Source: Pseudomonadota bacterium (GTDB taxonomy: Bacteria; Desulfobacterota; Syntrophobacteria; Syntrophobacterales; Syntrophobacteraceae). From it: DNA of 11,082 nucleotides. The position numbers were made by a program, and so were the translations under genes. Location: the NCBI GenBank assembly GCA_023442755.1, contig JAEZXS010000164.1, positions 1 to 11,082 of the forward strand, in the 5' to 3' direction. The notes beneath the pieces were generated by a model. It did no database searches and was not told the origin of the DNA. It worked only from the letters and a program-made list of their open reading frames with translations. Below, one piece after another: positions 1 to 6,510 of the stretch. Every line of letters begins with the position of its first letter. Positions within the stretch are counted from its first letter, which is position 1.

Positions 1-1008
1 CAGCTGATCGAAACGCTCGTTATGAACGTGATTCAGCTCGAGACGATGCTCGCGAGCAAAACCGCCCGGGTTTTTCATGCGGCATCCGGGAAAGGACTCA
101 TCGATTTCGGAATGCGGCGCGCACACGGCCTGGACGCCTCCGTCAAGGCGGCCCGCGCAGGCTACCTTACCGGTTTTCTCGGAACCAGCAATCTCCTGGC
201 CGGGAAGATCTACGGCATCCCGGTCTTCGGAACGATGGCGCATTCCTATGTGACCAGCTTCAAATGCGAGATGGATTCCTTCCTCGCCTTTGCCCGTGCA
301 TTCCCCACGAATACCGTGCTCCTGATCGATACCTACGATACGATTTCCGGTGCGAAAAAAGCGCTGGAAGTGGCGAAAAAGATGGCAGGGGAAGGAAAGA
401 GATTGCTGGGGGTGCGGCTGGACAGCGGGGATATGGCAGCTCTGAGCCGAAAGGTCAGATCCCTCTTTGACGATGCTGGCTTTCCTGAGGTGCAAATCCT
501 TGCCAGCGGAAGCCTGGATGAGGGGGGCATCGAAGATCTGACGGCCCGGGGAGCCGCCGTCGATATGTACGCGGTCGGGACCCGGGTTGACGTATCGGCC
601 GACGCACCGTACCTGGATATCGCCTACAAGCTGGTCGAATACGAAGGAAGGCCCGTGCTGAAGCTCTCCAGCGGCAAGAAGACCTGGGTCGGCAAAAAGC
701 AGGTCTACCGGTTCTACGACGACCGGGGACAGATGGATCACGACAGACTGGGACTGCTCGCAGCCGTCGATTCGGAAGGGGAGCCTCTCCTGGAACTCGT
801 CATGGACGGAGGCCGGCGCCTGCATGCCCCCGAACCGCTGGAACGCATACGCTCGCGGTTCGAAATGGAATCGAAGCGGCTGCCGGAAAAATACCGGGCG
901 GTCCATGCGGCCGATATATATCCGGTGATGATTTCCCAGTCCCTCAGAGAGCTGGACGACAATGTGGCCGAGTCCAAACGTTGTGAGGAAATAGAGGTCT
1001 GCGGGTAG
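1..1008 (+). CDS. pncB: Nicotinate phosphoribosyltransferase, 3' part
   Basis: The reading frame is open from base 1, so the true start lies upstream; 335 residues and a TAG stop are present. The product should join nicotinate to PRPP, with ATP use, to give nicotinate mononucleotide in the Preiss-Handler NAD salvage route in the cytoplasm. Family signatures seen include GLIDFGMRRAHG near the start, GTMAHSYV (probably carrying the active-site histidine of this family), LLIDTYDT, VRLDSGD, ILASGSLDE and a late GTRVDVS. These follow the order expected for NAPRTase rather than quinolinate phosphoribosyltransferase. Missing sequence is probably about 100 or more residues of the N-terminal domain. 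The gene converges on rsmG with a 49-nt spacer and is not part of the minus-strand cluster. An ATG at 22 is internal, because the protein similarity plausibly continues before it. The family call is firm; the nicotinate versus nicotinamide preference is inferred from the motifs. Confidence 0.9.
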   Translation, partial: QLIETLVMNVIQLETMLASKTARVFHAASGKGLIDFGMRRAHGLDASVKAARAGYLTGFLGTSNLLAGKIYGIPVFGTMAHSYVTSFKCEMDSFLAFARAFPTNTVLLIDTYDTISGAKKALEVAKKMAGEGKRLLGVRLDSGDMAALSRKVRSLFDDAGFPEVQILASGSLDEGGIEDLTARGAAVDMYAVGTRVDVSADAPYLDIAYKLVEYEGRPVLKLSSGKKTWVGKKQVYRFYDDRGQMDHDRLGLLAAVDSEGEPLLELVMDGGRRLHAPEPLERIRSRFEMESKRLPEKYRAVHAADIYPVMISQSLRELDDNVAESKRCEEIEVCG

Positions 1009-1057
1009 CTCTCAATCTGCCGCCGTTCTTTTCAGGATTTTTTCTTCATATAGAACT
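1009..1057. other. Convergent pncB/rsmG spacer
   Basis: These 49 nt separate two convergent stop codons. There is a T-rich run (ggattttttctt, about 1036-1047), but I find no convincing GC-rich hairpin directly before it on either strand. A bidirectional terminator would be expected here, but the sequence does not clearly show one. A weak GCGG/CCGC pairing near 1001-1023 is too short to call. Confidence 0.3.
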
Positions 1058-1744
1058 TTACGAGAGTTTGTTCCACAGCCGTACGGAGCGGGTCTTTTCA
1101 ATGCCGGGCAAGACGTACGGGAATTCGGGGCAGGATGTAACGTGCGTCGAGGCTGCGGGGACGGAAGGGGCAGGTCCGGATTCCGGCCCGGACCACCATG
1201 CGAAAAGGCCGCCCGGCTTTAAAACTTTTGCCGCCAGAATCGTGATGTGTTCCGGTTCGAGGCGAACAGCCCGCATCGTTATCAGCTGGAAATGCCCCTG
1301 GTTTGCACCCGCCGCGGCAAAATCCTCCCATCGCCCGTGTATTGCCCTCGTTCCCTTCAAACCCAGCGCGGCGATTGCCGCGGTGAGAAAGCTGATCTTT
1401 TTGCGACTCGAGTCCAGCAGCACCACTTCGAGGTCGGGGCGGAAAATCTTGAGGGGAATGCCGGGAAAGCCGGCGCCGGTCCCCACGTCGAGGGCGAAGC
1501 CTGACTGCGGCAATGCCGGGGCAGGGAGAATGGAATCGAGCAGGTGCTTGACGACTATTTCGTCAGGATCGGTAATGCGGGTGAGATTGATGCGGCGGTT
1601 CCAGTCGAGCATGAGTTCGATATGCCGGCGGAACAGTTCCGCCTGCTCCGGCGTGACCCCCGCGCCCGCAGCATCGGAATATTTTAGAATCAGCTCTGTC
1701 AGGTTCGGTTCCAGGATTCGATCCTTCAGGATGTTGTATTTCAT
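1058..1744 (-). CDS. rsmG: 16S rRNA (guanine527-N7)-methyltransferase RsmG (GidB)
   Basis: The protein has 228 residues, a normal length for the family. It methylates N7 of G527 in 16S rRNA using S-adenosylmethionine; loss of the enzyme gives low-level streptomycin resistance in several bacteria. Visible motifs are MLDWNRRINLTRI (residues 45-57), HLLDS (67-71), the SAM-binding loop DVGTGAGFPGIPLKI (86-100), acidic D111 after the second strand of the Rossmann fold, RAV (158-160) and LKPGG (175-179). The frame is open further upstream (to 1963), but that extension lies inside mnmE and has no family character. The ATG at 1744 overlaps the mnmE stop as ATGA, so translation is probably coupled to mnmE. 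It is the last gene of the minus-strand cluster; parA/parB, a frequent follower of rsmG, is absent. Confidence 0.95.
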   Translation of the reverse strand: MKYNILKDRILEPNLTELILKYSDAAGAGVTPEQAELFRRHIELMLDWNRRINLTRITDPDEIVVKHLLDSILPAPALPQSGFALDVGTGAGFPGIPLKIFRPDLEVVLLDSSRKKISFLTAAIAALGLKGTRAIHGRWEDFAAAGANQGHFQLITMRAVRLEPEHITILAAKVLKPGGLFAWWSGPESGPAPSVPAASTHVTSCPEFPYVLPGIEKTRSVRLWNKLS

Positions 1745-3150
1745 TTCCCGATACAAAACTGGGAGAAAACCCTGTCGAGCAGATCGTCGTCGGTTTCCCA
1801 GCCGAGAATGGCTTCGAGGCGCCTTCGGGCCGACTGAAGCTCGAGGCTGACCAGTTCGCCGTAAGCACCGGACGCGAGCAGCTCTCCGGCGCGCTCCAGT
1901 GCCCCTTTCGCTTCCTCGAGGCATTGTTTTTGCCTGATATTGGGCACTATCCCGGATCGGCATTGCTGGAGGGGACGCCTGAGAAATGTCTCGGCAAGAT
2001 AGGTTTTGAGGCGGTCGATGTCGGCCGCATTCTTGACGGAAAGCCTGAGCACGGGCGCCTGGCCCGGGAAAGCCTGCTGAACTTTTTCGATGGAGAATGC
2101 GGGTGGAAGATCGCTTTTGTTCAGCAGAACGATATAGTGCGCCTCGCGCACGGCTTCGTATACCTTTCGGTCTTCACTGCCGAGAGGCCGGCTGTTGTCC
2201 AGGAGCCACAGCACTACGTCGGCTTCCGACACCGAGCGAAGGGTTCTTTCTATTCCGAACGATTCGATCTCATCGGGCTGATTGCGTATCCCCGCGGTAT
2301 CGAGTATCCGGACCTGCACACCCTGCAGCAGGAAGCTGTCTTCGATAACGTCCCTGGTGGTGCCCGGAGCGGCCGTGACGATTGCCCGCTCCTTACCGAG
2401 AAGGGCGTTGAGCATGGAAGACTTCCCTACGTTGGGTCTGCCGACGAGAACAAGGGTCAGCCCTTCGCGAAGTATGCGGCCCTCTTCGTACTTGTTGAGC
2501 ACCGACCGGATGGGTTCAACCACCTCTTTTGCGAGCATCGCCGCGAGTGCTTCGTACGCCGGCAATTCCTCTTCGGCCTCTTCGGGAAGGTCTTCCGCAA
2601 AATCTATGAAAGCCTCGATGCGGGTTTGCGCCTGGAGCAAAACTTCGCGCCAGTTTTCGATTTTCGAGCGAAAGTCGCCGCGAAGATGGCTGTTTGCGAG
2701 AAGCAGACCCTGCTCAGAACGAGAGCGAATTATTTCTATGACCGCCTCGGCCTGGGACAGATCGATCCGGCCGTTCAGGAAGGCGCGGCGGGTAAACTCG
2801 CCCGGTTCGGCCAGTCGGGCGCCGTGGGCCAGGACCAGCTCCAGAATGCGGTTCAGAACGGCATAGCCGCTATGACAGTTGATTTCAACCACGTCTTCGC
2901 AGGTATACGTTCGGGGTGCAGCCATGTAGCCGAGGAGCACCTCGTCTATGAGCCGACCCGAAGAGGGGTCCTTTATCCAGCCGTAGTTGAGGGAATGGGA
3001 TCGAAGGGGCCTGTCCTGATGGGAGGGCTGAAAAATTTTGCGGGCCAGATTCAAGGCCTCCGGCCCGCTTATCTTGATAAGACCGATTCCGCCCTCCCCA
3101 ACCGGGGTTGCTATAGCGCAGATCGTGTCCTGCAGAAGTCTGAAATCCAT
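1741..3150 (-). CDS. mnmE: tRNA uridine-5-carboxymethylaminomethyl modification GTPase MnmE (TrmE)
   Basis: The 469-residue protein matches full-length MnmE. With MnmG it installs the cmnm5/nm5 group on wobble U34 of certain tRNAs, using a methylene-THF-derived carbon and GTP hydrolysis. Order of parts: N-terminal folate-binding domain (about 1-120, starting DTICAIATP and holding the CHSG stretch at 92-95), a helical domain, an inserted G domain (about 232-385), and a C-terminal helical domain. G motifs are GRPNVGKSS (237-245), TTRD (264-267), DTAG (284-287) and NKSD (344-347). The chain ends in FCIGK, the diagnostic C-terminal CxGK with its conserved cysteine at 466. The start fits the family N-terminus; the ribosome-binding site before it is poor. 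It lies 40 nt after jag and overlaps rsmG by 4 nt. No key residue is missing. Confidence 0.97.
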   Translation of the reverse strand: MDFRLLQDTICAIATPVGEGGIGLIKISGPEALNLARKIFQPSHQDRPLRSHSLNYGWIKDPSSGRLIDEVLLGYMAAPRTYTCEDVVEINCHSGYAVLNRILELVLAHGARLAEPGEFTRRAFLNGRIDLSQAEAVIEIIRSRSEQGLLLANSHLRGDFRSKIENWREVLLQAQTRIEAFIDFAEDLPEEAEEELPAYEALAAMLAKEVVEPIRSVLNKYEEGRILREGLTLVLVGRPNVGKSSMLNALLGKERAIVTAAPGTTRDVIEDSFLLQGVQVRILDTAGIRNQPDEIESFGIERTLRSVSEADVVLWLLDNSRPLGSEDRKVYEAVREAHYIVLLNKSDLPPAFSIEKVQQAFPGQAPVLRLSVKNAADIDRLKTYLAETFLRRPLQQCRSGIVPNIRQKQCLEEAKGALERAGELLASGAYGELVSLELQSARRRLEAILGWETDDDLLDRVFSQFCIGK

Positions 3151-3190
3151 TGCGAACGCTTAAAATGGTTTCAGGCCAAAGGCGGAAAAT

Positions 3191-3868
3191 CTATTCCGCG
3201 GGAGCATCGTTCTTCTCCGGCTCCGACTTTCTGGCCTTTTTTACAGGATAGATGACAACGCGGCGAAGATTGCCCTCGCCTTTGCTCTTCGTGCGGACTT
3301 CATGGTCCTCTTTCAGGGCCAGGTGAATGACTCGGCGGTCCTGGGCGCTCATCGGCCCGGTGGTCAGGGGGCGCCTCGATTTCTTCACCTTATCGCTCAA
3401 CTGCTGGGCCAGTTCCGTCAGACTCACCTCGCGCTTCGATCGGTAATTCTCGGTATCGACGACGATGGAGATATTCTCCCCGGCCTGCCGGCTTACGATC
3501 TTGGATACGAGAAACTGGAGCGCGTTGAGGGTCTTCCCTCGCTTGCCGATGAGAAGGCCGGACCCGTTGCTGATAATGTTCAAATAGTAATATTCATCCC
3601 TAGCTTCCCATTCCACGACATTGGGAAGATCGACGTGCTTTAATATCTCTACAAGCACTTCCTTGGCTTTTTCAGCAGCCATTTCAACGGGGGGAACTTT
3701 CGCCGTAACGCGAATCTTGGCCTTTCTAGCACCTACAATCCCGAATATTCCCGACGAGCCTTTAGAGATGACTTCTATCTCCAGTTTTTCGCGGGGCAAT
3801 TTCAGCTTTTGACAAGCCAGAGCGATAGCGTCTTCAACGGACTTTTCTTCGAACTCAAGTACAGTCAT
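3191..3868 (-). CDS. jag: Jag/KhpB (SpoIIIJ-associated) RNA-binding protein
   Basis: With the start at 3868 the protein has 225 residues and three recognisable parts. An N-terminal Jag_N region (about 1-52, including SKGSSGIFGIVGARKAKIRV) is followed by a KH domain with the GxxG loop IGKRGKTL at 107-114. A C-terminal R3H domain follows, with R178 and H182 in RRVIHLAL. It has a basic C-terminal tail. Family members bind RNA; in Firmicutes, KhpB/EloR works with KhpA and influences cell division and elongation. A role beyond RNA binding is not established for this lineage. The gene sits directly after yidC, the classical spoIIIJ-jag pairing, 62 nt downstream. An ATG five codons earlier (3883) is also possible, but the strong Shine-Dalgarno lies inside that extension, so the shorter form is preferred. 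Jag beside a Gram-negative type YidC is one reason for suggesting Desulfobacterota. Confidence 0.93.
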   Translation of the reverse strand: MTVLEFEEKSVEDAIALACQKLKLPREKLEIEVISKGSSGIFGIVGARKAKIRVTAKVPPVEMAAEKAKEVLVEILKHVDLPNVVEWEARDEYYYLNIISNGSGLLIGKRGKTLNALQFLVSKIVSRQAGENISIVVDTENYRSKREVSLTELAQQLSDKVKKSRRPLTTGPMSAQDRRVIHLALKEDHEVRTKSKGEGNLRRVVIYPVKKARKSEPEKNDAPAE

Positions 3869-3871
3869 GCT

Positions 3872-3878
3872 CTCCTCC
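3872..3878 (-). promoter_or_regulatory. Strong Shine-Dalgarno that fixes the jag start
   Basis: On the minus strand GGAGGAG is followed by AGC and then the ATG at 3868-3866. The core GGAGG is 5 nt from that ATG, a near-ideal arrangement. The alternative ATG at 3883 would place this motif inside the coding region and has no comparable site of its own. Confidence 0.75.
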
Positions 3879-3911
3879 GTCATTCCGGTGAACGGATAAG
3901 GTAAGAAAATT

Positions 3912-3933
3912 TAAGCGGAGAGACAATCGCTTA
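3912..3933 (-). other. Inverted repeat across the yidC stop codon
   Basis: On the minus strand the sequence reads TAAGCG, a 10-nt loop (attgtctctc), then CGCTTA. The first three bases of the left arm are the yidC stop codon. A short T-rich stretch (AATTTTCTTA) follows. The 6-bp stem is only half GC, so it could be a weak attenuator, an RNA-processing or 3'-end stabilising hairpin, or chance. The jag gene starts 44 nt further downstream. Confidence 0.35.
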
Positions 3934-5580
3934 CGCATTGCGATTGATCCAGTATTGCTGAATAATCGACAAAATGTTGTTTACAAACCAATATAGCACA
4001 AGACCAGAGGGAAAGTTGATAAAGAAGAAAGTGAACATGACCGGCATTATGAGCATTATTTTTTCCTGGCGCGGATCGCCCGTCGTCGGCGTCATCTTCT
4101 GCTGAAGGAACATGGTTATGCCCATCAGAAGTGTGAGGACCGGGATTCCGTTCAACTCGCCGATGAAGGGAAGGTTGACCGAAAATCCGACATGGAGCCT
4201 GTCAGGGGCGGTGAGGTCGTTGATCCAGAGCATAAAAGGCTCGTGCCTGAGATCGACCGCCGCATTCAGCATCCGGTAAAGAGCGAAAAATACCGGGATT
4301 TGGAGCGCCATGGGCAGACAGCCGCCCATGGGATTTACCTTATGCGTTTTATAGAGCTGCATCAACTCCTGGTTCATCTTCTCGCGGTCGTCTTTGTACT
4401 TTTCCCTGAGCTGCGCGATCTTCGGCTGCACCTTTTTCATTTTTTGCATCGAGGTGTAGCTCTTGTGCGTCAGGGGCCAGAAAATGATCTTGATGATGAC
4501 CGTGAGCAGAATGATAGCCACACCGTAGTTGTGCGTAAAGGAATAGAACCACTTCAGCACGACGAGCAGCGGCTTGGCGAGGAAGGAAAACCATCCGTAA
4601 TCGACGGCATCGGACAGGTTGTGCCCGGCCTGGCTGAGGCGCTCAATTTTCTTGGGGCCGGAGTAAAGCCTGATTTTGAAGGACTTGGTCTCGTTCTGTG
4701 CCAATTCCACGGGGTCGGTAAGGTATACCGTCTGGATGAGCTTCTTCTCGGGGTCTAGGACCCGGGGGACGATCTGATAGCCTCCCTCGGAAAGAGGGAT
4801 GATCGCCTGGATGAAGTAGTTGTTCTCGTACCCGACCCAGTCGAATGGAGGTTTGGGTAAGTCTTCAGGCTTCGCAAGGTCCTTGGGTTGAAAATACTTG
4901 AGGGACCCTTTATTAGAGAACGTAAGTTGGGACTGGTTATAAGATTCGTTCGCGTCGGAGTACGGTTTGTAGTAAAAGCTGACTCCAACCTGATCGACGA
5001 GTTTTTCCTCGGAGAGGTTTTGAAGCTGGATTTCCAGGTCAATTACGTATGAGTCCGGCTCAAAGGTAAAAATCTTGGTCAGCCTCGCCTTGCCGGGCAC
5101 TTCGGAGACAAACGGGACCGTCTGGGCGGGTTCGCCCGGCTTCACTTTGATCTCGACCGGAGCGTCGCTGGAGAAGGAGCGGGTGGAAAGCTGCCAGTCC
5201 TGATGATGCACGAGGTCGACGGAAATAGGCAGGTAGCCGCTGTCCCGGGTTGAAATCATCTGCATCGGGGGGGAACCGGGTTCGACCGTTTCGCGATAGT
5301 TGTAAAGCAAGAATGAACTTTGACGCGCTCCCTGGGCAATGAGGTCCATATTGTAGAGCGAGTCGCTGAACGACCACGTCTTCTGCTTCGAAAGATCGAC
5401 CTGCGCGCCGGGTGCCGGGGGCAGCACCGCATTGGGCGGAGCGGCCGGTTTTGGCGCGGTGGTTGTGCTCACTGTCGCCTGGTTCTCGGGCGGTGGCGTC
5501 TGAACGGGGCCGAAGTACAGATGCCAGAGCAGGAAAAGGACGAAAGACAGAGCAATTGCCAGGAAAGCTTTTGTATCCAT
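3931..5580 (-). CDS. yidC: Membrane protein insertase YidC (Oxa1 family), Gram-negative type
   Basis: The 549-residue protein inserts and folds inner-membrane proteins, alone or with SecYEG. Parts in order: TM1 (about 4-22), a Pro/Ala-rich linker (about 25-60), a large periplasmic domain (about 60-335), then the conserved core. The core has TM2 near 351-371, a charged cytoplasmic hairpin (about 372-417, with SYTSMQKMKKVQPKI), TM3 at 420-438, TM4 at 478-495, TM5 at 506-523 and TM6 at 525-542. It keeps the signatures NPMGGCLPMALQIPVFFALY and FPSGLVLYWFVNN. At the place of E. coli Arg366, the groove charge in TM2, there is Lys364 (VIIKIIFWPLT), which retains the positive charge. It ends shortly after TM6 without the long basic tail of some homologues. 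A GGAG stretch 9 nt before the ATG suits the start. It follows yidD by 15 nt and precedes jag. Confidence 0.97.
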   Translation of the reverse strand: MDTKAFLAIALSFVLFLLWHLYFGPVQTPPPENQATVSTTTAPKPAAPPNAVLPPAPGAQVDLSKQKTWSFSDSLYNMDLIAQGARQSSFLLYNYRETVEPGSPPMQMISTRDSGYLPISVDLVHHQDWQLSTRSFSSDAPVEIKVKPGEPAQTVPFVSEVPGKARLTKIFTFEPDSYVIDLEIQLQNLSEEKLVDQVGVSFYYKPYSDANESYNQSQLTFSNKGSLKYFQPKDLAKPEDLPKPPFDWVGYENNYFIQAIIPLSEGGYQIVPRVLDPEKKLIQTVYLTDPVELAQNETKSFKIRLYSGPKKIERLSQAGHNLSDAVDYGWFSFLAKPLLVVLKWFYSFTHNYGVAIILLTVIIKIIFWPLTHKSYTSMQKMKKVQPKIAQLREKYKDDREKMNQELMQLYKTHKVNPMGGCLPMALQIPVFFALYRMLNAAVDLRHEPFMLWINDLTAPDRLHVGFSVNLPFIGELNGIPVLTLLMGITMFLQQKMTPTTGDPRQEKIMLIMPVMFTFFFINFPSGLVLYWFVNNILSIIQQYWINRNA

Positions 5581-5595
5581 TCAGGAGTTCTCCAG

Positions 5596-5835
5596 TCAGT
5601 TTTTGGAATGAGCCGGCGCGTGCGGAGGAACGGGGTCGTAGCCTCCGGGGTTGAACGGGTGGCAACGCAGAATGCGCCTCAATCCCATATAAATCCCTTT
5701 CAGGGTGCCATATTCTTTGATGGCCTCATAGGTATAAGCGGAACAACTCGGATGGAACCGGCAGGCCGGGCCCAGCAGTGGCGAGATGAGATATTGATAA
5801 ATCCGGACAAGTCCGAGAAGTAGCGAGCGTACCAT
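5596..5835 (-). CDS. yidD: Membrane protein insertion efficiency factor YidD
   Basis: This 79-residue protein is a typical YidD (UPF0161). It has an amphipathic N-terminal helix (about 4-20) and then the compact signature GPACRFHPSCSAYTYEAI, KGIYMGLRRILRCHPF and GGYDPVP. The conserved cysteines are at 25, 31 and 58. The protein is thought to lie on the inner face of the membrane and help YidC-dependent insertion; its mechanism is not well defined. The ATG overlaps the rnpA TGA by one base (TGATG), so reinitiation after rnpA is likely. yidC begins 15 nt after its stop. The order rnpA-yidD-yidC is conserved widely and supports the call. Confidence 0.95.
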   Translation of the reverse strand: MVRSLLLGLVRIYQYLISPLLGPACRFHPSCSAYTYEAIKEYGTLKGIYMGLRRILRCHPFNPGGYDPVPPHAPAHSKN

Positions 5836-6191
5836 CAGGAACTGCCATCCTGCTTATGAAAAACCGGAAAGAACTCTTTGTAGATCTCCCCGGGAGTGAG
5901 CTTCTCTGCTCCAGGCCGTGCAATGATGACGATATCGCGAGGGGGAAGCGGGATTTGGCGCTTGTTGTGTCTGAACCATTCGCGCACGACCCTTTTGATT
6001 CGGTTGCGCTTCACAGCACACCAGAACCGCTTTTGGACCACAAGGCCAAGGCGATGATGTTCCAGGGCGTTCGGAACGAAGTTCAGACCAAAATGGGGAG
6101 TTTTCGCGCGTTTTCCCGATTCCTTGACCCGCTGAAAATCGGAGGAAATGCGAATTCTTTCGTGAGGCCGGAAAGAGTAGTTGCCCCTCAA
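5835..6191 (-). CDS. rnpA: Ribonuclease P protein component
   Basis: The protein has 118 residues. It binds the RNase P RNA (not in this window) and helps 5' processing of precursor tRNAs. The family signature KRNRIKRVVREWFR (61-74) with the RNR core at 62-64 is intact, and FRPHERIRISSDFQRV near the N-terminus fits. The stretch before the RNR motif reads VVQKRFWCAV, whereas many homologues have something like SVSRKVGNAV; the glycine-asparagine pair is lost here. The start is TTG: an in-frame stop at 6203-6201 leaves no upstream ATG or GTG, and GAGGAA (6202-6197) lies at good spacing from TTG. A non-ATG start may keep its level below that of L34. It begins 39 nt after rpmH and overlaps yidD by 1 nt. 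Confidence 0.93.
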   Translation of the reverse strand: MRGNYSFRPHERIRISSDFQRVKESGKRAKTPHFGLNFVPNALEHHRLGLVVQKRFWCAVKRNRIKRVVREWFRHNKRQIPLPPRDIVIIARPGAEKLTPGEIYKEFFPVFHKQDGSS

Positions 6192-6196
6192 AGAGA

Positions 6197-6202
6197 TTCC
6201 TC
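6197..6202 (-). promoter_or_regulatory. Shine-Dalgarno that supports the rnpA TTG start
   Basis: On the minus strand GAGGAA is followed by TCTCT and TTG, with GAGG 7 nt from the start codon. Just upstream in the rnpA frame is a TGA stop (6203-6201), so TTG is the only standard start that keeps the conserved N-terminus. Confidence 0.7.
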
Positions 6203-6230
6203 ATCCATTAGATCCGGGCGCCTCACGGCC

Positions 6231-6368
6231 CTAGACCGAAAGGCGCTTTCTGCCTTTTGCACGACGACGTTTGAGTACCGCGCGGCCACCTTTTGTCGCC
6301 ATGCGTTCGAGGAAGCCATGGGTGCGTTTTCTTTTAAGATTGCTTGGCTGGAAAGTTCTTTTGGACAT
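6231..6368 (-). CDS. rpmH: 50S ribosomal protein L34
   Basis: The 45-residue, very basic protein begins MSKRTFQPSNLKRKRTHGF and ends RRRAKGRKRLSV, which is L34 from end to end. It is a component of the large ribosomal subunit. The reading frame is open 16 codons further upstream, but the family N-terminus and an AGAAGGG ribosome-binding site (6382-6376, 7 nt before the ATG) fix the start at 6368. It is the first gene of the minus-strand cluster and is followed by rnpA, the near-universal pairing. Transcription probably starts about 106 nt upstream from the promoter at 6481-6510. In many bacteria the other side of rpmH holds dnaA or oriC; here it holds mreB. Confidence 0.97.
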   Translation of the reverse strand: MSKRTFQPSNLKRKRTHGFLERMATKGGRAVLKRRRAKGRKRLSV

Positions 6369-6385
6369 GGAAAAACCCTTCTGTT

Positions 6386-6452
6386 CAAATTGAATTTGCA
6401 CCCGGATGTGCGGCATACAAACAAGGCGACGCAGCGAAGCTGCGAAATGCCG
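6386..6452 (-). promoter_or_regulatory. rpmH 5' leader rich in inverted repeats
   Basis: Three dyads lie in the predicted leader. An outer pair CGGCAT/ATGCCG (6411-6416 with 6447-6452) encloses a perfect 6-bp hairpin CGCAGC-gaa-GCTGCG (6430-6444; on the transcript strand the loop is UUC). Nearer the gene is CAAATT-g-AATTTG (6386-6398), just 5' of the Shine-Dalgarno. The pairings are seen directly. That they form a regulatory RNA element, for example a ribosomal-protein leader, is inference. I do not recognise it as a known riboswitch or L34 leader class. Confidence 0.4.
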
Positions 6453-6474
6453 GAGTCCTGGCGCTGGGTTGAAA

Positions 6475-6490
6475 AGATTATTGATAATCT
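6475..6490. promoter_or_regulatory. 16-bp dyad over the rpmH promoter -10
   Basis: AGATTAT-tg-ATAATCT is a perfect 7-bp inverted repeat with a 2-nt centre. It covers the proposed -10 hexamer (6486-6481, minus strand) and reaches to about +1. This position is typical of a repressor operator. AT-rich dyads can also occur by chance, and no cognate regulator is encoded in the window. Confidence 0.4.
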
Positions 6491-6510
6491 AAAGTGTGCC
6501 TGATTGTCAA
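6481..6510 (-). promoter_or_regulatory. Sigma70-type promoter for the rpmH operon
   Basis: On the minus strand there is a perfect -35 TTGACA (6510-6505), an 18-nt spacer, and a -10 TATCAA (6486-6481, four of six matches). Upstream of the -35 lies an A-rich tract (AAAGGAAAAAAGATAT, about 6543-6528) that could serve as an UP element, as often seen at promoters of translation genes. Transcription would start near 6474 and give a leader of roughly 106 nt before rpmH. The -35 is strong evidence; the -10 is moderate. Confidence 0.6.

Noticed and set aside
1745..1963. N-terminal extension of RsmG by 73 codons
   Set aside because: The extension overlaps the 3' end of mnmE in another frame, is rich in Arg/Ser/Pro as shadow frames are, and is absent from the family. 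The ATGA junction at 1741-1744 gives a better start.
1924..3255. A 443-codon open frame on the plus strand opposite mnmE
   Set aside because: mnmE is intact with all G motifs on the other strand. The plus-strand translation has no family motifs and no ribosome-binding site.
6188..6424. A 78-codon minus-strand frame overlapping all of rpmH
   Set aside because: It is out of frame with rpmH. Alternative frames of this very basic gene tend to stay open, and the peptide has no recognisable features. Only its last codons at the rnpA start are worth noting.
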